Assembly: GCA_028293765.1 (NCBI GenBank)
Contig: JAQGOG010000048.1
Location: 36,606 to 100,605 of the forward strand
Length of the DNA stretch: 64,000 nt
Source of the DNA: Gammaproteobacteria bacterium
Lineage (GTDB): Bacteria; Pseudomonadota; Gammaproteobacteria; Steroidobacterales; Steroidobacteraceae
Reading direction: 5' to 3'
The notes beneath the pieces are model-generated. The model had not been told where the DNA came from. It did not search any database and was given only the letters and a program-made list of their open reading frames with translations. Positions 28,617 to 38,041 of this stretch are shown here, piece by piece (the first letter of the stretch is position 1; every line of letters starts with the position of its first letter). The translations under genes and the position numbers were made by a program.

Positions 28617-28742
28617 TTGTTGGCACCGATCATGCGCAGGCACCGATTGCATCTCACCGAGACCGCTAGCCAGACACCGCTGCGCAAGATTCGCAGACAG
28701 GCTGATTGGCGCGGTGACTTCACGCATGTGTCCCCGTTTGCC

Positions 28743-29774
28743 TCACTGACCGGACAGGCGTTTCGCGAACGAGACCGCGTATGCTGGGGAGCGGAACAGC
28801 AACACGGGGTCGTTGGTGGGGGCGATGCCATCAGCCATGATCAAGGGGTCGAAGTTGACCGACTCACAGGCCACCCCCTTCTGTTGGGGCGTGGCCTGGG
28901 TGATAGTGAGGGTGCCCGCCGTGAAATGCTTGCGGCTCTCCGGCCAGGCCAACGTCGGGTCGTCCTGCGGATCGCCGGGCTCGCCGACGTAGACGATCAT
29001 GTCCCACACCGCCGGGGCTTTGCGGGTGCGCTCGATGAGATTCTTCTCGAGGAAGTCATGGGGCGCCGCCTTCATTTCCGCGGCGGTCATCTCTTTCGTG
29101 CCATCACGGGGGACGAAGCGCCACTTCACCGGGTGCTCGGTGCCTTTCGCATCGATGAACTTAAACGTGTGAATGCTGAAGAAGGTGGTCTGATAGTAGT
29201 TCGCCGTCGGAGTGTGGTGGCTCGCCAGCTCCGTCAGAGCCGTCGCGTCGGGATGGGTGGCGGCATAGGCTTTTATCTTCTCCGGGTCGGGATGGCCCGT
29301 CCTGGGATCCGGTTTCGCGGCGAGGATGGCATCGCGGAAGGAGGCCGGTGATGCTGCTGCGAAGATCGGCACGTTGATCATGGTGATGTGCTGCAAGGCG
29401 CCGCCGGGAAGGTGGAACTCGAGCGCCATGCCCCGCGGAGCCGGCGCCGAATCTGGTACTTCGGGACTGCCTCCCCCAAGTGAGAAACGCGCGACCACAG
29501 GGCTGGTTTTACCCGAGAAGAGCGCCGAGCGGCTGAGGGCGGCCGCGTCAGTCGTCCCAACGAACTCGCCTACCGCGCACGTGCCTTTGATGTGGTTCCT
29601 GCGCTGGCCGGCGTGTACGCCGAAGGTACCCTCGAAAGCGTCGATCATCTGCGGGGCGGTGACCTCGGTGCTGGCGGGTGGTGCGGCCAAGGCCAACATG
29701 GGAGCGCCAGTTGCGGCTGAGACAAGGGTCACGAAAGCGAATCGAGCGCCGCTGCGGAAAGAATACGATTTCAT
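28743..29774 (-). CDS. Exported catalase-related peroxidase (SrpA-like)
   Basis: Protein of 343 residues with an N-terminal signal peptide (FAFVTLVSAATGAPMLALAA). The haem-catalase core keeps distal His61 in RRNHIKGTCAVGEF, VARFSLGGG, and a C-terminal RSPAYAVSFAKRL with the likely proximal tyrosine. It is much shorter than true catalases, matching catalase-family peroxidases that act in the periplasm and consume peroxide using an electron donor. The partner b-type cytochrome often found beside such genes is absent here. AGGTCTCC-type purines precede the start. It is not homologous in length or domain layout to the cytoplasmic catalase at 58640. Confidence 0.87.
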   Translation of the reverse strand: MKSYSFRSGARFAFVTLVSAATGAPMLALAAPPASTEVTAPQMIDAFEGTFGVHAGQRRNHIKGTCAVGEFVGTTDAAALSRSALFSGKTSPVVARFSLGGGSPEVPDSAPAPRGMALEFHLPGGALQHITMINVPIFAAASPASFRDAILAAKPDPRTGHPDPEKIKAYAATHPDATALTELASHHTPTANYYQTTFFSIHTFKFIDAKGTEHPVKWRFVPRDGTKEMTAAEMKAAPHDFLEKNLIERTRKAPAVWDMIVYVGEPGDPQDDPTLAWPESRKHFTAGTLTITQATPQQKGVACESVNFDPLIMADGIAPTNDPVLLFRSPAYAVSFAKRLSGQ

Positions 29775-29843
29775 TTCGGGAGACCTCCGTCAAATGGACG
29801 AGGCGGCGATTCGGGGTATAGACCGTAGTGCTGCTGCGCTGGC

Positions 29844-29865
29844 ACTAGTTGCGCGCCTGCAGCGC
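29844..29865. repeat. 22-base repeat, copy 1
   Basis: This 22-base sequence, beginning ACTAGTTGCGCGCC, is identical to 54555-54576. In both places the minus strand reads as the end of a frame, RALQARN followed by TAG. The second copy is the end of a receiver-domain fragment, so both may descend from related regulator genes. Confidence 0.6.
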
Positions 29866-30037
29866 ACGCCTGGGCTGAAGCGATCGGCGCGACGTGCCTT
29901 GACGCTGCAGCATAGTGTAGTCGCCAACAATCCCGCGTGGGGGGGCACTTATGTTGATCCTCGTGAGCGCTCGCGGACCCTCCGCTGCGAATGCCTTGGG
30001 AGCGGACGGGATATGTGGGCGAGACGCGGTCCTCCAG

Positions 30038-30160
30038 CTATCGCGTCGCTGATCCGAGTGGGTCGGCCACCGCCGGAGCAGATCGCCGCGCTGGAATGGC
30101 TTGGCCAGCGCCTGTGCAGTAGCATGTCTAGATACTCCTGAGCCCCGGCGATGACCGATC
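30038..30160 (-). pseudogene. Eroded response-regulator receiver fragment
   Basis: Reading the minus strand, VIAGAQEYLDM in one frame is followed by QALAKPFQRGDLLRR in a second and AVADPLGSATR-stop in a third. The order matches the end of a CheY-like receiver, with the conserved Lys-Pro-Phe after the last strand. It lies immediately downstream of the orphan histidine kinase. No phospho-acceptor Asp region is visible. Confidence 0.4.
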
Positions 30161-30185
30161 GCGCCAAGCTTTGACGGTATCCGCG

Positions 30186-31673
30186 CTATAGCTGACTGGA
30201 ACGGGCTCGATCGTCTATTTCTGCCGTGGCCCACTCGACCACATCCGTTACCTCATGTGATTGCCGCCGGCCTGAAAGAGCTTCAGGCGCGCGAGCTTGG
30301 TGGCCGGACAGCAGCTCGTCAGGCTGAACGATCAAGGTCGCACGCAAGCCCGGATGGTTGTCCGTGAGCTCGAGCGAGCCTCCATGCAGCTTGGCAACCG
30401 CCGCTACGAGGGTGAGTCCTAAGCCCACGCCGGGTGTGCCGCGGCTGGTATCGCCCCGGTAGAAGCGCTCCGTGGCCTTCGATCTGGCGTCGATGGGAAT
30501 TCCCGGACCGTTATCCGACACGGAAATCTCGATAGCGCCGTTTGGGTGGTGATGCACCGCCACTGTGACAGTCCTGTTGTCGCCGGCGTATTTGAGCGCG
30601 TTGTCGATGAGATTGCCGACGGCCTGCGCCAGCAGCACCGGATCACCCGAAACTAGCACGGGTTCCGCGGCTCGAAACGTCAGAGTTACCGTCTTGAGCT
30701 CCGCGGCCGGCCGGTAGAACTCCACCGCATGCGAGCCGAGCTCCGTCGCGTTGACTTGCACGAAGCCCGAGCGCCGCGCTCCGGTATCGATCTCCGCGAG
30801 CCGCAGCAGGGCGTTGAATATCCCGATTACGCGGTCCACGTCCGCAACGGCCGCGTCGACTTCCCCGAACGTCTCTTGCGCAGAGGGGCGGCTAAGGGCC
30901 AACTCCTCGAGTCGGGAACGCAGCTCGGCAAGGGGCGTGCGCAAGTCATGCGCTATAGCGTTGGAGACATCGCGAATGCCATGGACGAGCTGCTCGATGT
31001 GATCCAGCATGCCATTGATCGTGCGTGACAGGGTGTCGAGCTCGTCCGCGGACCGTTTCGTGGGGAGCCGATGGCTCAGGTCTCCTTGCACGATCGCGAG
31101 CACCGCGGTGCGAATGTTCTCGACTCGTAAGAGAACCGCACGTCGTATCAGCATGCCCCCCAGCGCACCCACTATGACCAGTGTTGCGATTGCTCCTGAA
31201 AGGCCATACCACAAATATTTGGCTAGCGGCATCACCCGAGCCAAGTCACGCCCGACGAGCAGGTTGTAACCTCCGGGCAGTACCGTGCGCACGAACACCG
31301 CGCGGGTACGGTGGCCGGCGAGATCTACGTTGACAGTGTGGGTACCGGGCTGAACAGTGATGCCGCGCGGCCAGTCGGTCAAATTGCCGGCCAGCTTGCG
31401 CAACGATGGGTCGGTCAGGAGCAGAATCCTCTCGCCGGCGATGTTCATGTGAACCCGCTCGTCGATAAGTGCTTTCAGACCCGCGGGCCCTTCGCGGTGA
31501 AAGACGTCAGTCAGCCTTTGCGCATCGGAACGGAGGATGTCCGCTCGCCCATGCTCGACGGTCACCTCCCATGCATACCACAGCGGCGCGGCGAACAGGA
31601 TCAAGGCGATGACACCGAAGGCGATATAGCCGAGCGCCAGGGAGAACGCTGAGTATCGTAGGAATCGAGTCAT
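30186..31673 (-). CDS. Membrane sensor histidine kinase (orphan)
   Basis: Protein of 495 residues. TM1 (about 9-34) and TM2 (about 155-175) flank a periplasmic sensor domain of about 120 residues. A HAMP linker follows (residues about 180-230). The H-box is NAIAHDLRTPLAE with phospho-acceptor His242. ATP-binding boxes are NLIDNALKYA (N), SDNGPGIP (G1) and GVGLGLTLVAAV (G2). It is an EnvZ/QseC-type class I kinase. No intact response-regulator gene is adjacent, which is unusual for this type. Its ATG overlaps by four bases (ATGA) the stop of a truncated outer-membrane-lipoprotein fragment just upstream. A long C-terminal tail past the ATPase domain (residues about 450-495) may be read-through after a deletion. 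Confidence 0.88.
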   Translation of the reverse strand: MTRFLRYSAFSLALGYIAFGVIALILFAAPLWYAWEVTVEHGRADILRSDAQRLTDVFHREGPAGLKALIDERVHMNIAGERILLLTDPSLRKLAGNLTDWPRGITVQPGTHTVNVDLAGHRTRAVFVRTVLPGGYNLLVGRDLARVMPLAKYLWYGLSGAIATLVIVGALGGMLIRRAVLLRVENIRTAVLAIVQGDLSHRLPTKRSADELDTLSRTINGMLDHIEQLVHGIRDVSNAIAHDLRTPLAELRSRLEELALSRPSAQETFGEVDAAVADVDRVIGIFNALLRLAEIDTGARRSGFVQVNATELGSHAVEFYRPAAELKTVTLTFRAAEPVLVSGDPVLLAQAVGNLIDNALKYAGDNRTVTVAVHHHPNGAIEISVSDNGPGIPIDARSKATERFYRGDTSRGTPGVGLGLTLVAAVAKLHGGSLELTDNHPGLRATLIVQPDELLSGHQARAPEALSGRRQSHEVTDVVEWATAEIDDRARSSQL

Positions 31674-31762
31674 CCGCGCTCAACACGGCCCACCGGCGCC
31701 GGAATGTCCGGGCGCGTGTAGCGCGGGCCGAGGGTGCAGGCGTTGAGCCCGAGAAGCGACAT
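31670..31762 (-). pseudogene. N-terminal remnant of a NodT-type efflux outer-membrane lipoprotein
   Basis: From ATG 31762 (or GTG 31768) the minus strand encodes a lipobox, LLGLNAC, and then TLGPRYTRPDIPAPVG. This is the typical mature start of RND outer-membrane lipoproteins. After about 30 codons the frame stops at TGA, which overlaps the histidine-kinase start codon. The remaining roughly 450 codons are missing. I infer a deletion that fused the operon end of an efflux gene to the kinase gene. It might still be translated and couple kinase expression. Confidence 0.6.
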
Positions 31763-31958
31763 CGCCACGATCCAGCGGTGGCATCATTGGTGTCAGCGCC
31801 GTGCCGGGACTTTTCAGGCGGAGGTGATCCGCACGATGACGAGAATCCACGAGCGCCCGACCGGCCCGTGTATTCGGACTCGGTCTGATGAACTGTGAGC
31901 TGCGGCGGTGCTCCGGACCGCCGCAGGCGAACACAAACACTATATCACTTGATCGCCG

Positions 31959-32363
31959 TCAGCCATTCGAGGTGCTCCTGGCCCGTGCGATGGCCGCATC
32001 GACCTGCGCCTGCACAGACTTGATGGCGCCCCGGACGCATGTCTCGTCATCGTCCGACATCAAGAGGCTGTTCGAGTCGCAGGCCTTGCGCGCGGTCTCG
32101 ACCACGCTGTCCTTGAGAAGCGCCACACCGGAATTGGTGGTGAGCGTCACCGGGTCGAACTTTATGCTGGCCTTCACCGTGACGTCTTGAATGGGTGCAC
32201 CGGTCGCTGCGTCGCGTCCGACAGTCCTCACACTCGGAGCTGAGATCGTAATCTCGTCGGGATCGGCAGCCTGCGCGCCCGCGCTCATGAAGGCGAGCGC
32301 CCCCAGGGCGAGCGCGGCGGGCAATCGGCTGCGAAAAGTGCCTGTACGGCGAAAAGAAACCAT
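31959..32363 (-). CDS. UrcA family exported protein
   Basis: Protein of 134 residues with a clear signal peptide (LPAALALGALAFMSAGAQA). The mature region has two cysteines spaced as in UrcA-family proteins: ETARKACDSNS and ETCVRGAIKSVQAQVDAAIARA. The family is common in Caulobacter, sphingomonads and some gammaproteobacteria; its function is not established. I chose ATG 32363 because the signal peptide then begins correctly. It is a single gene. Confidence 0.72.
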   Translation of the reverse strand: MVSFRRTGTFRSRLPAALALGALAFMSAGAQAADPDEITISAPSVRTVGRDAATGAPIQDVTVKASIKFDPVTLTTNSGVALLKDSVVETARKACDSNSLLMSDDDETCVRGAIKSVQAQVDAAIARARSTSNG

Positions 32364-32533
32364 ATTTCGTCTCCTGCAAGTTAAACACGGCACTGTTGCC
32401 GCTCACCTCGCAGTGTCGAGGGCACGTGACACACCGTAATGTCAATTGGCTAGCATGGGATTGCAGATGAAACCCGCCAGACCAGCGTTTGCAGCGGGGC
32501 GGCAGCGGATTTCTTTCCAATAGCGTGCGGTCA

Positions 32534-33130
32534 CTACTTACCGATGAATCCCGGTATGTTCTTGGCCCATTTGCTGCGAGCCAGTGACAATCCCGCGCGT
32601 ACGGCCGTCTGGAAGTCGGAGTGCACGGTCTCGATCGGAATATTGCGGCGAAAGAAGTCCGCCCAGATGAATTCGGCGAACGCGGTGGGCGTCTTCTCGA
32701 ATCCGCCGGCATCTCGTATATACCCGGCCAGTGAGCGGTACACGTCATCCACCAATTTATTCAGGCGGTCGGGAATCGCCGCGTAATAGTGACGTACCCC
32801 GTTTTCGTCCAAAGGATGCACCCACTGATTCTCGTTCATCTCCTTCCAAAACGCCTCCGGTGTGCACTTCGCTAGATCGGCTTCCACGAGGAAAAATCCG
32901 CTGGTGGTCTTGGCGTCAAAGGCAGCTCGCCCGAGATGGTGGTGGTCCGTGATATACAACGTGCCGTTGGGCCCGATCACGGCCGGCATAGGGTGGGCCT
33001 TCATAAAGTTCTGGCGATCCGCCGGACTTAGCGCCTCCAAATGCTTCTTCTTGTCCTGGACGACAATCATGCCGACCGTAAGCTGGGTCGGATGTAGATC
33101 GCGAAGGGACGCTTCCTGAAGTTTGGACAT
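32534..33130 (-). CDS. ParB-like nuclease-family protein (ParBc_2)
   Basis: Protein of 198 residues. LHPTQLTVGMIVVQDKKKHLE followed by PAVIGPNGTLYITDHHHLGRAAF matches the ParB-like family PF08857, in which a DHHH-type block sits in the nucleotide-hydrolysing fold. There is no partner parA, no parS and no helix-turn-helix. It is therefore probably a stand-alone enzyme or binding protein and not a chromosome-partition protein. Its role here is unknown. Confidence 0.75.
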   Translation of the reverse strand: MSKLQEASLRDLHPTQLTVGMIVVQDKKKHLEALSPADRQNFMKAHPMPAVIGPNGTLYITDHHHLGRAAFDAKTTSGFFLVEADLAKCTPEAFWKEMNENQWVHPLDENGVRHYYAAIPDRLNKLVDDVYRSLAGYIRDAGGFEKTPTAFAEFIWADFFRRNIPIETVHSDFQTAVRAGLSLARSKWAKNIPGFIGK

Positions 33131-33648
33131 TGCGCGCTTCTCCTATATGCAGATCTCAATACCTGACATTGTGGAGGCACTGAGGGCGTTCGTCATTTCA
33201 AACTATAGGACGGTATCTTTGTCTTGCCTTGACGAGATTCAAGTACTCGTTGCCGCTGACGTGACAGGCCGATCTAGCCAACGTTCAGTGTAGCCGGGTC
33301 GACAGGCCGCCGCCATCACCCGACGCCGCGGCGGTGGTCCGTGCCAACTGTGCTTACCTGGGCGTTTATCTCACGGCTGATCGGTTCGACCAGCACGAGA
33401 GCCAAGCCGTCGCCTGTTTGATCGGGTTCAGCGCCCCTTACGCGGGAGATCATTTCAAACGAAATGGTCGCAGCGACTCTTGCAATCACCCCCCGACCCT
33501 GCGGCCCCATAGTCACCCCGCAGAAGCACCGCGAGAAGCGCGCGTTGCCAGGGTCTCCCTTACGGTACGAAATTTACGGGCGAAAGTCAGAAGTGGTCGT
33601 CGGCGCAAGAATCCGGCGTAAGTATCCAAGTCGCAATCCGGTGTTCCA
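33131..33648. other. Divergent intergenic region of about 520 bases
   Basis: I see no convincing gene. Short frames on both strands around 33316-33620 show no recognisable domain. The region should hold the promoters of the ParB-like gene (minus) and the second RND operon (plus). Confidence 0.5.
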
Positions 33649-36600
33649 ATGCTCGCCATAGTCCGCCTCGCGCTGCGCCGGCCCTATACGTTTATCGTTG
33701 CGGCGTTGCTCATTCTTCTCATCGGCACGTTCGCCGCTTTGCGCATGCCGGTCGATATTTTTCCGAGCATCGATATCCCGATCATCGGTGTGGCCTGGCA
33801 ATACCAGGGCTTGCCGCCCGACCAGATGGCCGGACGCATCATCACCCCGTTCGAGCGCGCACTGACGACGACGGTCAATGACATCGAGCACATCGAGTCG
33901 AATTCGTATACCACCTTCGGCATCGTCAAGGTCTACTTCCACAAGTCCGTCAATATCGCCACAGCCAACGCGCAGGTCACCGCGATTTCGCAGACCTTGC
34001 TCAAGCAGATGCCGCCCGGCGCGACGCCGCCGCTGATCACCAATTACAGCGCCTCGACGGTGCCGATCATCCAGCTCGCGCTCTCGGGCAAGGGACTGAC
34101 TGAGCAGATTCTCGCCGATCTGGGCCTCAACTTCGTGCGCACGCGCCTGGTCACGGTGCAGGGCGCGGCCATCCCCTGGCCGTTCGGCGGCAAGACACCG
34201 CAGGTGATGTTCGACCTCGACACCGCTGCGCTGCAGTCGCGCGGGTTGACCGGTTTCGACGTCGCCAATGTGCTCGCCGCGCAGAACCTTATCACTCCGG
34301 TGGGCACCGAAAAGATCGGCAACTACGAATACACCGTCAACCTCAACAGCGCGCCATCGAAAATTGCGGAGCTCGGCGACCTGCCGATCAAGAGCGTGGG
34401 AGGCGCGATGGTCTACATGCGCGACGTCGCCCATGTGCACAACGGCAATGCGGTGCAGACCAATGTCGTTCACGTCGACGGCAATCGCTCGGTGTTGATC
34501 AGCGTGTTCAAGAACGGTTCGACCTCGACGCTCGATATCGTCAGCGGCATCAAGAACATGCTGAACATTATCAAGCCCTCACTGCCGGACGCACTCGAAG
34601 TCAAGCCGATCGGCGACCAGTCGGTATTCGTGCGCGCCTCGATCAACGGCGTGATCCGCGAAGGTGTGATTGCGGCGGCGCTGACCAGCTTGATGATCCT
34701 GCTGTTCCTCGGCAGCTGGCGCTCGACCTTGATCGTCACCACCTCGATTCCGCTGTCCATCCTGGGCGCGATCGGCGCACTTGCGGCAATTGGCGAAACG
34801 CTCAACATCATGACGCTGGGCGGCCTCGCGCTCGCGGTGGGCATACTCGTCGACGAGGCGACGGTGACGATCGAGAGCATCAACTATCACCTCGAACAGG
34901 GCAAGCCGGTGGAAACCGCGATCATCGACGGCGCCTCGCAGATCGTGGTGCCGGCGTTCGTGTCCTTGCTGTGCATCTGCATCGTGTTCGTTCCGATGTT
35001 CTTCCTGAGCGGCGTGTCGGGCTTCCTGTTTGTGCCGATGGCGGAGAGCGTTATATTCGCCATGATCTGCTCGTTCCTGCTTTCGCGCACGCTGGTGCCG
35101 ACGATGGCGAAATATTTGCTGCGCGTGCACGTGGCGCACGTCGATGAGAATGGCAAGGCCACCGAGCCGCCGCCATCGAAGCACCCCCTCGTGCGCTTTC
35201 AGCGGGGCTTCGAGGCGCGCTTCATGCGGCTGCGCGCCGGGTATCACGATCTGCTGGCCGTCGCCATCGAGCACCGCAGGGTGTTCGTCGGCGGTTTTGT
35301 CGGCTTCGTCGCCGTCTCGTTTCTGCTAGCCCCGTTTCTCGGCCGCAATTTCTTCCCGGAAGTCGACGGCGGTCAGATCCTGCTGCATGTTCGGGCGCCT
35401 GTCGGCATGCGTATCGAGGAAACCGCCGCGCGTTTCACCGATGTGGAGCAGGCGATCCGCCAGATGATCCCCCCGACCGAAGTGGCGACGATAGTGGACA
35501 ACGTCGGCACCTATCTTTCGGCGCTCAACACCATCTATAACAACACGGGCACGATCGGCGAGTCGGATGGAGACATCCAGATCTCTCTCAACGAGGGACA
35601 TGCGCCGACCGCCGGTTACGTCAATCGCCTGCGCAACCAGCTGCCGCGCCGCTTCCCGGGCATGAGCTTTTCGTTTCTGCCCGCCGATATCGTCAGCCAA
35701 ATCCTCAATTTCGGCGCGCCCGCGCCGATCGATCTGCAGATCCGCGGCAACGATCTCGGCGCGGACTTTGCCTACGCGAACAAGCTGCTGGCGCAGATTC
35801 GCCATATAGCCGGCGTTGCCGATGCACGTATTCAGCAGTCGGCCGGGCTGCCGACGCTCGATGTCAACCTCAACCGCACGCGCGCGCAATACACCGGCGT
35901 GACGGCGGCCGACGTGACCAACAGCCTGGTCGTTAACCTCGCGGGCTCCAGCCAGGTTGCGCCCGTTTACTGGCTCAACGAGAAGAACGGCGTCACGTAT
36001 CCCATCGAGCTGCAGACGCCGCAATACCAGATCGACACGCTGCCGGAACTGCAGAATCTGCCGATCAACGCAACTGGTGCGCCAACCACGGTGCTCGGCG
36101 GCATCGCCGACATCCGGCGCAACCACGGCGACGCCGTGGTCACGCAGTACGACATCGTGCCGATGGTGCAGATCTACGCGACGGTCCAAGAGCGCGATCT
36201 CGGCGCGGTCTCCGGCGACATTCAGAAGATCATCGCCAAGAACGACAAGAGCAAGCCGAAAGGCTCGATCGTCGCCCTGGTCGGCCAGACGGCGACCATG
36301 AACAGCGCCTACGCCGGCCTGCTGTTCGGCCTGCTCGGGGCGATTGTGCTGGTCTATCTGCTGATCGTGATCAACTTCCAGTCGTGGAGCGATCCTTTCA
36401 TCATCATCACCGCGCTGCCGGGGGCCCTTGCCGGCATCGTTTGGATGTTGTTTGGGACGCATACCACGCTGTCGGTGCCGGCGCTGACTGGCGCGATCAT
36501 GTGCATGGGCGTGGCGACCGCGAACAGCGTGCTGGTAGTCAGTTTCGCGCGCGAGAGGCTCAATGAGCTTGGCGATGCGACGCAAGCCGCGCTCGAGGCT

Positions 36601-36852
36601 GGATTCGTGCGCCTGCGCCCGGTGTTGATGACGGCTCTGGCGATGGTGATCGGCATGCTGCCGATGGCGCTGGGTCTGGGCGATGGCGGTGAGCAGAATG
36701 CGCCCCTCGGCCGTGCCGTGATCGGCGGCCTGATCTTCGCCACCGTCTCCACCTTGTTCTTCGTCCCTGTGGTGTTCAGCATTATTCACCGGCACTACGG
36801 CCAGAAGCCGGCGCCGGGCGCCAGTTCCGGAGGAATCCATGTCCCAGCCTGA
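33649..36852 (+). CDS. RND efflux permease, system 2
   Basis: Protein of 1067 residues, paralogous to the permease at 21310 (for example RRPYTFIV, MPVDIFPSIDIPI, FERALTTTVNDIEHIES). TM4 reads GILVDEATVTIES, so the proton-relay pair is Asp402-Glu403 instead of Asp-Asp. The second half carries GAIMCMGVATANSVLVVSFA. Length and repeats are those of a complete HAE-type pump. First gene of a three-gene operon, it overlaps the adaptor by 14 bases. The small-molecule substrate is unknown. Confidence 0.9.
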   Translation: MLAIVRLALRRPYTFIVAALLILLIGTFAALRMPVDIFPSIDIPIIGVAWQYQGLPPDQMAGRIITPFERALTTTVNDIEHIESNSYTTFGIVKVYFHKSVNIATANAQVTAISQTLLKQMPPGATPPLITNYSASTVPIIQLALSGKGLTEQILADLGLNFVRTRLVTVQGAAIPWPFGGKTPQVMFDLDTAALQSRGLTGFDVANVLAAQNLITPVGTEKIGNYEYTVNLNSAPSKIAELGDLPIKSVGGAMVYMRDVAHVHNGNAVQTNVVHVDGNRSVLISVFKNGSTSTLDIVSGIKNMLNIIKPSLPDALEVKPIGDQSVFVRASINGVIREGVIAAALTSLMILLFLGSWRSTLIVTTSIPLSILGAIGALAAIGETLNIMTLGGLALAVGILVDEATVTIESINYHLEQGKPVETAIIDGASQIVVPAFVSLLCICIVFVPMFFLSGVSGFLFVPMAESVIFAMICSFLLSRTLVPTMAKYLLRVHVAHVDENGKATEPPPSKHPLVRFQRGFEARFMRLRAGYHDLLAVAIEHRRVFVGGFVGFVAVSFLLAPFLGRNFFPEVDGGQILLHVRAPVGMRIEETAARFTDVEQAIRQMIPPTEVATIVDNVGTYLSALNTIYNNTGTIGESDGDIQISLNEGHAPTAGYVNRLRNQLPRRFPGMSFSFLPADIVSQILNFGAPAPIDLQIRGNDLGADFAYANKLLAQIRHIAGVADARIQQSAGLPTLDVNLNRTRAQYTGVTAADVTNSLVVNLAGSSQVAPVYWLNEKNGVTYPIELQTPQYQIDTLPELQNLPINATGAPTTVLGGIADIRRNHGDAVVTQYDIVPMVQIYATVQERDLGAVSGDIQKIIAKNDKSKPKGSIVALVGQTATMNSAYAGLLFGLLGAIVLVYLLIVINFQSWSDPFIIITALPGALAGIVWMLFGTHTTLSVPALTGAIMCMGVATANSVLVVSFARERLNELGDATQAALEAGFVRLRPVLMTALAMVIGMLPMALGLGDGGEQNAPLGRAVIGGLIFATVSTLFFVPVVFSIIHRHYGQKPAPGASSGGIHVPA

Positions 36853-38041
36853 TCGAACTCCCGGCCGCCCCGTCCCGCGCAGGCTGCGCATGGTCGGCGG
36901 CGCATTCGTGCTCCTCGCTATCGCCGTTGTTGCCTACGGCGTGGGGTCCCGCGCCGCGCAAAACTCGAGCTTGCACAGCCTGACTGAAGCGCAGGCCGTG
37001 CCGAGCGTGGCCATCGTGGCGCCGAGCCATGTTGAGAGTCATGACGGCCTGGAGTTGCCCGGGCGCCTCGAAGCCTACATCAGCGCGCCCATCTACGCGC
37101 GCGTCCCGGGTTACCTGAAGAGCTGGAAGCACGATATCGGCGGTAAGGTGAAGGCCGGCGACCTGCTCGCCGAGATCGATACGCCCGATCTGGACCAGCA
37201 GCTCATGCAGGGACGCGCCGATCTCAGCGTCGCGCAGGCCAATGCCAGGCTCGCACAGATCAGCGCTGACCGATGGCAGTCGCTGGCCGGCACCGACGCC
37301 GTCGCGAAACAGGACGTCGACACACGCAATTTCACCCTGAACGCCAACATGGCGCAGGTTAAGGCGGCGCAGGCGAACGTCGACCGCCTGGTCGCCAACG
37401 AAGATTTCAAACGCCTGATCGCGCCGTTCGACGGCATCGTCACCGCCCGCGAAACCGACATCGGCGCGCTGATCAATGTGGGGGCCGCCGGCGGTGCACA
37501 GCTGTTCGTGGTTTCGGAGACGAGCAAGCTGCGTGTGTATGTCAACGTGCCGCAGAACTATGTGCCTAGCGTGCCGCCGGGCACGAAGGCAACCATCAGC
37601 GTGCCCGAACATCCTGACAAGACCTACAGCGGAACGGTCGAGGCTTCCGCCCAGGCGGTCATCCCGAGCACTGGCACGACCTTGATGCAGCTGATTGTCG
37701 ACAACAGCGCTGGGGAGATGATGCCGGGCGACTACGCCAGCATCCATCTGCAAACCGCTGGCGCCGTCAACGTGCTCAGCGTGCCTTCGAGCGCGCTGAT
37801 TTTCGACGCCAAGGGGCTTTCCGTCGCCACTGTGGACGCTAACAATCGCGTAGTGCTGAAGCCAGTGTCGATCGAACGTGACCTCGGTGCGGTCATCGAA
37901 CTTGCCTCTGGCCTGGCGTCGAACGACCGCGTGATCGAAAACCCGCCCGATGGAGTAGGCAGCGGCACCCAGGTGCGCGTTACCGCCGCGCCGGCCGTCG
38001 CCGACGCCGGTAAGGCAAAGAATAGAAATGGCAAGGGTTAA
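36839..38041 (+). CDS. RND periplasmic adaptor, system 2
   Basis: Protein of 400 residues with an N-terminal membrane anchor (GGAFVLLAIAVVAYGVG). The lipoyl half-motif RVPGYLKSWKHDIGGKVKAGDLLAEID is followed by the hairpin and the second half APFDGIVTARETDIGALINVG. It resembles the system 1 adaptor throughout. GGAGG lies seven bases before the start, inside the permease gene. It overlaps the outer-membrane factor by 14 bases. Confidence 0.88.
   Translation: MSQPDRTPGRPVPRRLRMVGGAFVLLAIAVVAYGVGSRAAQNSSLHSLTEAQAVPSVAIVAPSHVESHDGLELPGRLEAYISAPIYARVPGYLKSWKHDIGGKVKAGDLLAEIDTPDLDQQLMQGRADLSVAQANARLAQISADRWQSLAGTDAVAKQDVDTRNFTLNANMAQVKAAQANVDRLVANEDFKRLIAPFDGIVTARETDIGALINVGAAGGAQLFVVSETSKLRVYVNVPQNYVPSVPPGTKATISVPEHPDKTYSGTVEASAQAVIPSTGTTLMQLIVDNSAGEMMPGDYASIHLQTAGAVNVLSVPSSALIFDAKGLSVATVDANNRVVLKPVSIERDLGAVIELASGLASNDRVIENPPDGVGSGTQVRVTAAPAVADAGKAKNRNGKG

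Larger units (their letters stand above)
29775..30185. other. Gap with a decayed receiver-domain remnant
   Basis: No intact gene. Minus-strand pieces at 30038-30160 look like the end of a response-regulator receiver domain (separate entry). The rest holds the promoter region of the exported peroxidase and a 22-base repeat at 29844-29865, shared with 54555-54576. Confidence 0.5.

Noticed and set aside
32534..33130. ParB-like protein as evidence of a plasmid or chromosome-partition locus
   Set aside because: There is no ParA partner, no helix-turn-helix and no repeated parS-like sites. It belongs to the stand-alone ParB-like nuclease family.
33316..33621. Overlapping short frames in the gap before RND operon 2
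   Set aside because: Both strands are open but neither shows a known domain, a ribosome site or natural composition.
35326..36891. Minus-strand open frame of 521 codons opposite RND permease 2
   Set aside because: It is rich in Arg, His and Gln with no recognisable fold and is fully overlapped by a clear permease gene.
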